Part shown: positions 55,950 to 64,000 of the stretch, in pieces | How the letters are laid out: each line of letters starts with the position of its first letter | Numbering within the stretch: position 1 is the first letter of the stretch | Source of the DNA: Hordeum vulgare subsp. vulgare | Lineage: Eukaryota; Streptophyta; Magnoliopsida; Poales; Poaceae | Length of the DNA stretch: 64,000 nt | Assembly: GCF_904849725.1 (NCBI RefSeq) | Contig: NC_058518.1 | Coordinates: forward strand, 330,482,581-330,546,580 | Direction: 5' to 3' | Notes under the pieces: generated by a model | Databases searched by the model: none | The model's input: the letters and a program-made list of their open reading frames with translations, nothing else | Told to the model about the DNA's origin: nothing | Position numbers and translations under genes: made by a program

Positions 55950-57186
55950 CTACAATATTTATAAAGACAACTTTTAGACTAAGTTCATGACAATTAAGTT
56001 CATTTAATCAAATTAAGTATGAACTCCCACTTAAATCGACATCCCTCTAGTCATCTAAGTGATACATGATCCATGTTGACTAACCCGTGTCCGATCATCG
56101 CATGAGACGGACTAGTCACCATGGTGAGCAACTTCATTCTGATCGTATTCAACCATACGACTCATGTTCGACCTTTCGGTCTCTTGTATTAGAGGTCATG
56201 TCTGTACATGCTAAGCTCGTCGAGTCAACCTAGGAGTTTCGCGTGTGTAAATCTGGCTTACACCCGTTGTATGCGAACGTTAGAATCTATCACACCCAAT
56301 CATCACGTGGTGCTTCGAGACAACGAACCTTCGCAACGGTGCACACTTAGGGGAATACGTTCTGAAAATTTTAAGAGGGATCATCTTATTATGCTACCGT
56401 CGTTTTAAGCAATAAGATGTAAAACATGATAAACATCACAATGCAATCATATAGTGACATGATATGGCCATTATCATCTTCGCCCTTTCGATCTCCATCT
56501 TCAGCCATCGCATGATCATCATCGTCACCGGCGTGATACCATGATCTCCATCATCGTGTCTCCATGAAGTCGTCACGCCAACTACTACTATCACTACTAC
56601 TATAGCTAACTATTAGCAATGAAGTAGAAGTAGTAAGCACATGGCGTTGCATCTCATACACTAAATTAAGACAACTCCTATGGCTCCTGCCGGTTGTCAT
56701 ACTCATCGACATGCAAGTCGTGAAACCTATTACAATAACATGATCATCTCATACATCATACATGCAACATCACAACTTTGGCCATATCACATCACATGTC
56801 AAACCCTGCAAAAACAAGTTAGACGTCCTCTAATTGTTGTTGCAAGTTTTACGTGGCTGATTTGGGTTTCTAGCAAGAACGCCTTATTACCTACGTGATA
56901 GCCACAACGATGATATGCCAAAGCTATTTACCCTTCATAAGGACCCTTTTCATCAAATCCAATCCAACTAGAGTAGGAGAGACAGACACCCGCTAGCCAC
57001 CTTTATGCACGGTGTGCATGTCTGTCGGTGGAACCAGTCTCACGTAAGCGTACGTGTAAAGTCGGTCCGGGCCGCTTCATCCCACAATACAGCCGGAAAA
57101 GAACAAGACTAGTAGCGGCAAGAAAATTGACAAATCATCGCCCACAACTTTTGTGTTCTACTCGTGCATAGAATCTACGCATGGAA
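55950..57186 (-). other. Angela-2 untranslated leader
   Basis: Long leader between PBS and gag, about 1.2 kb, without credible ORFs. It aligns with the two leader pieces of Angela-1 (6655-7547 and 17341-17682), including a CATCATCATGATG-like stretch at about 56470-56640. Confidence 0.85.
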
Positions 57187-57204
57187 AACCTGGCTCGCAT
57201 GCCA
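57187..57204 (-). other. Primer binding site of Angela-2
   Basis: Minus strand TGGCATGCGAGCCAGG, next to the LTR end at 57206. It departs from the usual TGGTATCATGAGC, so it is mutated or a variant. Confidence 0.7.
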
Positions 57205-57205
57205 C

Positions 57206-58958
57206 TGTTAGGTAACGTAGCATAAATTCAAAATTTTCCTACGCATATTTAGATGTTCCTATGGAGATACCAGCAACGAGAGAGGGGTAAGATCATCTTC
57301 ATACCTTTGAAGATCGCTAAGCGGAAGCGTTGCTAGCACGCGGTTGATGGAGTCGTACTCGCAGCGATTCCGATCTAGTGCCGAACTACGACACCTCCGC
57401 GTTCAACACACGTGCAGCCCGGTGACGTCTCCTGCACCTTGATCCAGCAAGGAGGAGGGAGAGGTTGGGGAAGAACTCAAGCAGCACGATGGCATGGTGT
57501 CGATGGAGAGACGAGGTCTCCCGACACGGCTTCGCCAAGCACCGGCAGATAGGAGGAGGAAGAAGGGCAGGGCTGCGCCGAGAGAGAGGCAAAAGTCTGT
57601 TCTCCAATGGCCAAAAATGCCCACTATGTATAGGGGGAGGGAGGGGCTGCGCCCCCTTGAGGGTTTCCCTCTCCTGGGGGGGGGCAGCCCTAGATGGGGG
57701 CTGGTGCGGCGGCCTAGGGGGGAGGGGTGTGGCGCACCCCTGGTGGGCCTTAGGCCCACCTGGCTTAGGGTTTGCCCCCCCTTTTCTCTCCCCCACGCAT
57801 TGGGCTGAGTGGGGAGGCGCACCAGCCCACCTAGGGGTTGGTTCCCTTCCCCACTTGGCCTACCTTACCTCCCGGGGTCGTTGCCCCTCTTCGGTGGACC
57901 CCCGGGGCCACCTCCGGGGTCCCCGTACGTTACTGGTGATGCCCGAAACACTTCCGGTATCTGAAACCATCCGTCCTATATATCAATCTTTACCTCCGGA
58001 CCATTCCGGAGCTCCTCGTGACGCCCGGGATCTCATCCGGGACTCCGAACAACTTTCGGTAACCTCGTATAACAATTCCCTATAACCGTAGCGTCATCGA
58101 ACCTTAAGTGTGTAGACCCTACGGGTTCGGGAGATAGGCAGACATGACCGAGACACCTCTCTGGCCAATAACCATGAGCGGGGTCTGGATACCCATGGTG
58201 GCTCCCACTTTCTCTACGATGATCTCATCGGATGAACCATGATGTCAAGGATTCAATCAATCCCGTATACGATTCCCTTTGTCTATCGGTATAGAACTTG
58301 CCCGAGATTCGATCGTCGGTATGCCTATACCTTGTTCAATCTCGTTACCGGTAAGTCTCTTTACTCGTTCCGTAGCACGTCATCGTGTGACTAACTCCTT
58401 AGTCACATTGAGCTCATGATGATGTTCTACCGAGTGGGCCCAGAGATACCTCTCCGTCACACGGAGTGACAAATCCCGATCTTGATTCGTACCAACCCAA
58501 CAGACACTTCCAGAGATACCCGTAGTGCACCTTTATAGTCACCCAGTTACGTTGTGACGTATCAATTTGATACACCCAAAGCACTCCTACAGCATCCGGG
58601 AGTTGCACAATCTCACGGTCGAAGGAAAAGACACTTGACATTAGAAAAGCTTTAGCATACGAACAATACGATCTAGTGCTATGCTTAGGATTGGGTCTTG
58701 TCCATCACATCATTCTCCCAATGATGTGATCCCGTTATCAATGACATCTAATGCCCATGATCAGGAAACCATGATCATCTATTGACGAACGAGCTAGCCC
58801 ACTAGAGGCTTGCTAGGGACACATTGTGATCTATTTATTCACACATGTATTACTATTTCCTGTTAATACAATTATAGCATGAACAATAGACGATTATCAT
58901 GAACAAGGAAATATGATAATAACCATTTTATTATTGCCTCTAGGGCATATTTCCAACA
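57206..58958 (-). repeat. 5' LTR of Angela-2
   Basis: 1753 bases; nearly the same as 50167-51934. Differences include the poly-G length (nine G, 57676-57684) and a short duplication of TATCAATTTGATAC near 58560. GC-rich parts around 57400-57950 give long false ORFs. Confidence 0.93.
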
Positions 58959-59579
58959 AGTTTATACATGGACCATATAATTGTTATCATATCTTCATAT
59001 CACTCAAAACTTGAAAAGATAATACACACAAGACTTAACAGAACTCGTGAGATAGGTTAGTATAACATAATATAAATCTTACTGCCAAGATAAGATTCAT
59101 AATAGTTACCAACTAATGTCTACTGCATCCCATAATTCCGTAGTTTACATCACCCATTATATTCCATGGAAACTTTTAAACAAGCAAACAAAGAAAACAA
59201 AAAGAATCTGACAAAAGCAGAACAATAGGTAAATATACAATTAACTATCATACTTGTGTAACTCCTAAATTCCGAAACGTTAGGACAATACACACAACTT
59301 CTAATTCAATACTTCCTAATTTTTTCGAAATTGATCACGTTCGAGTATAGAGAAACAATTCAACCAGCGGATGCAAAGTCTTTGTTTATGAACATAACCC
59401 AATAAACAAGTAGTTGCAACATCCCAAGGGTCTAACTTGGCACATAAGTAAAATAAAGGATACACGTACAATTACTAGAGTAGACATAGTCATGTATAAA
59501 CATTGAAAGGAAACTTAATAAAGGATAACTGTTGGTTTACCTGCGAGCAAGCGATATTGTTTAATGCCCTTTAGATAGG
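58959..59579 (-). other. Internal piece of the second Sabrina-like element
   Basis: Continues from 50166 after Angela-2. On the minus strand GGGCATTAAACAATATCGCTTG (about 59541-59565) matches 11404-11430 of the first element, just after its protease gene. No ORF. It is cut at 59579 by a long LTR. Confidence 0.65.
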
Positions 59580-62500
59580 TGTCACACCCTGTGTTTGAGT
59601 CTCTTGACTAAATTAATTTATTTCAAAATTAGGATCAATCAAAATTTTTGTGATTGCTTGTGATGCTTGATGTGATGGTTGCTTACTTGGCTATTGCTTG
59701 TGTTTGAATCCAATGTTCCTGTTACTCTCCAGACTCACCTCCTTAGCCCAAAACTCCTGCCTAATGATCATGCCATGTGAATAGGACCATAAACTATTTT
59801 TACCAAATATTATTTTCACCAAAAAGCATTTCCTTGATTTAAGATTTCAAAATCCCTGAGTTGGGATTTGTACTACAAGTCCTCAAATTAGGGAAGTTAT
59901 TTTGCATCTAATATTTTATCAAAATGGCTTCCCAAAACAACTATATTATTATTTTAAAAGTTATTTTACCATTTTATTTAAATACCTTTTTCTGATGCCA
60001 GAAATGGTCCCTTATGAAGGAGAGTTATTTTTATTGCTCTCAAAATATTTGAGAAAATTTAAAGAAACTCAATGGACATATATATTCCATATATAGGAGT
60101 TTCAATACATGGTCATGTTCAAAATATTGGGCAAAACCCTTCAAAACCCTTCCTGCCTATTTCAAGCTTTTGGAATAAATTCCTATAAATTCTACCATGT
60201 CACATATGATATATGTGATGATCTTGCCAAGTTTCATCTCAATCCAAGTTGATTTGATTCACTTAATTATTCTAAAACCCTATCTGTCCAGATCCAAATA
60301 CAAGCAACTCTACATTGCCAAGTGTCTCCAATTGTGCTCATATTTGGTGGACATGTTCTTATACCGTAATAATGCATCCACACCAAGTGATGCATCAAGG
60401 ACAATAGAAGAACTTGTCCCAAACCCCTCATAACCTTCTGTGTCCATTTCTGACCTTGGGAAACTTTATGTTATAAAGTTTCTCTATTCGAGCCCAAATT
60501 TTTTGGACATGCTTTAATGCTCAAATAATTCCCCCACACCAAGTTGTGGATTTGTGGGAATTTATTTGCATGGTATTGTAGGCAGAAATTCATTTCTGCC
60601 CATTTCATTGGTTTTTCAAGTCTACATTGGAAACCTTCTCCACCAAATCCTAAATTTGGTGTCCAAGCATATTTTCATATATTATGTGACCCTGTTAAGT
60701 TTCATATCAATTGGAATCCATCTGGTAGCCCTAACATCCATCAAACACCTTGTGTGCATTTAGCAAAGTTGCTATTTTGGCCCCTTCCACTATTTCCCTT
60801 GAGCTTAAACTTTTACTACAACTCTCTATATTTACCTTTTACCTGCGGTAACCTTGCCATGTCCACTGGTCAATTATTCGAGAGTGACTCCATGTAGCTA
60901 TCTCTCTTTTTTACCTTGGCAACACTATTTTACCCCTCTTGCTATACTTCTGCTTAAGCCAAAGCCCCCACATTATTCCAAGGCATCTCTAGCATGCTAA
61001 TCCATCATTTCAAATCAAAATATAGCATGCTCATGTGGGATATATGAGCATCACATCTGAAACTTCATTTCTGGCACAATGGTAGCTTTGAACTTTAACT
61101 ACTAGCTAAACTCATCCCCCGAGCTAAAAGTTTGCGGAACTGTAGTCCTTCCATGCCTAAGACTGCTAGACATGGTTTCACCCCATTATCTCTCCACTAA
61201 GTGTCCTCATTGTTAGCCTTAAGTTTGCTGCTGCAAACTTAACTACAGTAAAAAAACAATTCAAACCAGCTCCACTTGGGTCCAAACTTCACCACTGCCT
61301 CGTGGCACACATGCCTTGCATGTTTGACACCTTGGTCTGACCAAGGGGTGGCCGTGGTGACCACCTCCCTAGCATGCAAAAACAGTGCTCTATACCCTGT
61401 CTTCTTCCTCCAGGCCGTGTCCGGCTGTTGCAACATGTCGCATCGCGCTGTTGGACCCCCTTTGATCGGTCCTTTCCCTCCCCGACGCCAGGAAGTGGCC
61501 AAGACGGCTCTAGCACGCATTGCCGCCATGCCAGAGTGCACCCGAGGCGCATCTGGGCCTCCACTTCGGTGCCCCCTCATTTCTCCTTTTTCCTCTTGAG
61601 CCCCAGTGTGCAAAATCCATTCCTCTCTCTACCGTGCACCTGCTAGACAGGACCGTGGAGCTCCCGCACCCCATTCCCCTCCTGCGGCCGCCATGCCTCC
61701 GCTTCGGCCGTGCTTGCGTTCGAGCTCTCTCGGCTCCCTCCTTCCCTTCTAGAACTTCCCAGAGCTCGCCAGACCCTCCGTGGACCTCCCAGGTGCTCCC
61801 TTCTCGTCCTCCCATCGCCGGAGCCCCCCAGCCACGGCCACCCATCGGCCGGCCCGCTGCGGCCAAGGCCCCGCTCGCCCCGGCGGTTCCCCGGCAGAAA
61901 TGGGGCCTCGGGCGGGTGCAGCTCGATCCCACGAGTGCCCCGTTTACCAGCTCGCCCGAAATAGTGGCCAGAGGTGCCAGCAGCCACCACCGGTGTCACA
62001 TCCCTGGATTCCCTATTAGGGTTTAGCAAGTTGTGCTCATGTCTTCTTTCATTGCATCCAAGAAATTTAAATGAAGTCAAAGGAAGTGGGGAAATCAAAG
62101 CAAAACCCTAGCCACCCCTTATTCAAAAACAATTCAACTATTGCCAAAATCAATGAATCCAAAATGGCCATTAGAAAAGTTCATCTTTTCTGATAAATGT
62201 TGAAAACAAGATATCACGGGAGAAACATATTTTCAAACTAGTTTTGGCATTTTATTTTAGTTTTGAAAGTCACTAAAATCAATTATATAGTTGATTTCAA
62301 ATAATTTAAAGATTCCAAAAATGTTGAAAGCTCTATGTGTAGTTGGAAATATTTCAACTAACACCCTAGTATTTCAGAAAACTATTTTTGATTTAGTTTT
62401 GGAGCCAAAATAAATAGAAACAAATGTCAGAAGAATAAAAAGAAACTGGAAAGATGAAAAAAAGCTATCTAACGCTTACCTAAGGCCCAGCGAACCTCCA

Positions 62501-64000
62501 CGCTTGTCGTCTTCCTCCTTCGCCAGTCGGAGCAGGAGGTGGCCGCCGCTCCTCCCGGCGCGCCCACGCACCTACGTGCACGCCTGCTTCACCCCGATGC
62601 GCTGGAGAGGGAGGATAAGTCTCCCGGGATCCATTCCCACCTCTTCCCCCTCCTCATTCATGCTCTCTCCTCTCTCTCTTCCTCGGCCGCCATGACCACG
62701 AGCTCGAGCTCGAGCTAGCCATCGCTCCGGCTATCCTCCCCCGCCCCTGAGTGTGTCGTTCGCTCCTCCTTGTCGAGCTGGTCATCTCTGCCAAAGGAAA
62801 GAAGCCCCCGAACCCTACATCGCCGGATCTCCATCGTCTTCAACCTCGGATCCCCGGAGCTCGCCGCCGTCATTCTCCCTTCTCCGACCGTCCCCGAGCC
62901 CGCTCTCGTCGCCTCTGCACTCCCCGTGAGCCCAGGATGCTTTCCCCCACCTTATCCCCCTCGATCCCTTCCTCTTTCACCCGATTCCACCGGAGCCCGA
63001 CGAGATCCGCTGCAGGAGCTCGCCGCCGGTAGATCTCCGGTAAATGGCTGATCATTCTAAGGCCACCAACAACTTCAACGTGTTGCATAGATGGTGTAAG
63101 AACTAAACCCCACACGAATTGGCTTCGGTTTCGATGACCTCATCGTTGCCTGATCTCCGGCAGCCACCGAGCTCCTCGCCGGCGTCATCTCCGGCCACCT
63201 TAGCCCCCGTTCTATGCAAAAATGGAACCGTGACTGAGTGCACGTTCCTCTGGTGCTCTCCGCGTGACGTTTGGTCACCTGAATAGAAAACCCGAGCCCC
63301 TCCGCCATCTCTGTGGTCGCCGGAGCTCACTGCCGGCGAGTTCCACCTCGCCGCCGGTGGATCTGAGCCTCCCTGAGTCACTGACATGTGTGGCCACCTT
63401 CAAACTAATTAAGTTTAATAAAAATAAAAATAACTTATTTAATTAACCTAAACAGACACTGACAGGTGGGTCCTACTCTGTTAATTAGCTAATTAAGTTA
63501 AAATTTAACTAAAACTGGCCGGAGTCACTGACCAGTGGGTCCCACTGGTCAGGTTTGACTTTCAACGGCCAGCTGACCTGCTGATGTCATGCTGATGCAA
63601 TAAAACCTTTTTCTGCTTAAAAATAATTCAGAATAGGTTCAATACTTTGCAAATCATATAAAATTGAATATAACTCCAAATTGGACAAATAATATATGAA
63701 CAATTATCAGAAAAATTCAATGAACACAATGGTTCTACTTTCATGCATGAAAAATAAAGTTATGAAACAGCATCAGGTCAAATCAATTAAATGATTAAGA
63801 TAAATATGCCATTTCAAATAATATTTGAATTTGGTTTCAAACCAGATACAAACTAAGGTTTCACCAACCACGTTGAAACATATCACCCTTCATTTCATGC
63901 CATGTTCATGCATCATGACTGTTGCATATGATTGTTATTGATTGTATGTTGTTATTCGATAGGCCCCGCCCCTTCAGATACGACTGATTATCTGACTCAC
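59580..64000 (+). mobile_element. Start of a long-LTR (LARD-like) gypsy element, runs off the window
   Basis: Begins TGTCACACCCTG at 59580, like the TGTAACACCCTGG start at 32939; the left flank is ATAGG (59575-59579). At least 4421 bases without gag, protease or pol. It is AT-rich with GC-rich islands at about 61270-62000 and 62470-63400, the same make-up as 32939-37113. It may be an LTR or LTR plus internal region; the end and second TSD lie outside the window. Confidence 0.6.

Larger units (their letters stand above)
50167..58958 (-). mobile_element. Angela/WIS/BARE1-type copia element (Angela-2), structurally complete
   Basis: 8792 bases with exact TSD AGTTT (50162-50166 and 58959-58963). 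On the minus strand: 5' LTR 57206-58958, PBS 57187-57204, leader, gag-pol 55949-52021, PPT 51935-51949, 3' LTR 50167-51934. It has no nested insertion, which makes it one of the youngest insertions here. Coding lesions: TGA at 54249-54251, a one-base deletion near 53960, TAA near 53873, and TAG at 52300-52302. The two LTRs are very similar and differ in a poly-G run (15 against 9). Confidence 0.95.
45870..59579 (-). mobile_element. Second Sabrina-like element, minus strand, truncated and nested
   Basis: LTR pieces 45870-46248 and 47818-48543, internal pieces 48544-50166 and 58959-59579. On the minus strand the LTR starts TGATATGTCTC at 48543, preceded by the PPT-like AACTTGGAGATGT. The internal pieces match the non-coding 3' region of the first Sabrina-like element (12890-14167 and about 11390-11830). 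The LTR is cut at its outer (left) end near 45870 and the internal part is cut at 59579 by a long LTR, so gag-protease, if kept, lies beyond the window. It is older than the three insertions it holds. Confidence 0.75.

Noticed and set aside
61239..62098. ORFs of up to 168 residues
   Set aside because: GC-rich block in the long LTR, mutually overlapping on both strands, low-complexity Pro/Arg/Ser content and no recognisable motif.
62504..63387. ORFs of 60-94 residues
   Set aside because: Same reasons as 61239-62098; CTCGAGCTCGAGCT-like simple repeats at 62699-62716 add to the artefact.

Overview
The window looks like intergenic DNA from a large Triticeae genome (wheat, Aegilops, barley or rye). 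The evidence is the set of LTR-retrotransposon families, recognised from memory of their LTR ends and proteins: copia elements of the Angela/WIS/BARE1 type, Athila-like gypsy elements of the Sabrina and WHAM types, a Maximus-like Sirevirus, and very long GC-patchy LTRs of the LARD/Sukkula kind. No intact host gene, tRNA or rRNA was found. Family names are recognition, not database results; element borders and target-site duplications (TSDs) are read directly from the sequence.

Left two thirds (1-43697): a nested stack. The outermost readable element is a Sirevirus-like copia element on the + strand (about 811-43697). It carries a gag-like ORF and a late extra ORF, but I find no pol. Its 5' LTR is cut at about 810 by the 3' end of a long gypsy-type LTR. 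An Angela-type element (Angela-1, 4849-38907, + strand, TSD ATTTC/ATCTC) is inserted in it. Angela-1 is in turn broken by: a complete Sabrina-like element (7548-17335, TSD TAGAC), whose 3' LTR holds a WHAM-like LTR insertion (14742-16413, TSD GTAGC); a minus-strand solo LTR (18793-20274, TSD ACATT); a WHAM-like element (from 21413); and a 4.2 kb long-LTR solo insertion (32939-37113) just before the Angela-1 3' LTR. Without the insertions, Angela-1 is about 8.9 kb, normal for the family.

The most unusual structure is inside Angela-1. The block from 19785 to 28303 is followed directly by a second copy of its first part. The joint lies in a 9-base microhomology (TCTCCCCGG) between a minus-strand solo LTR and the first bases of the WHAM 3' LTR. 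The second copy repeats half the solo LTR, the Angela integrase region with the same inactivating mutations, and a WHAM LTR reduced to a solo LTR. This fits a tandem duplication of about 8.5 kb followed by LTR-LTR recombination in the second copy.

Right third (43698-64000): flanking DNA of the Sirevirus with a Mutator-like transposase C-terminal remnant, a copia gag remnant, then a minus-strand Sabrina-like element (about 45870-59579). That element is interrupted by a plus-strand Sabrina-like solo LTR (46249-47817, TSD ATCAT), a scrambled short tandem array (49805-50161), and a structurally complete minus-strand Angela element (Angela-2, 50167-58958, TSD AGTTT) with several coding lesions. 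From 59580 to the window end lies the start of another long LTR.

The coding regions form retrotransposon gene sets (gag, protease, integrase, reverse transcriptase, RNase H), nearly all broken by stops and frameshifts. The WHAM-like and Sabrina-like elements carry gag and protease only, so they would need enzymes from other elements to move.
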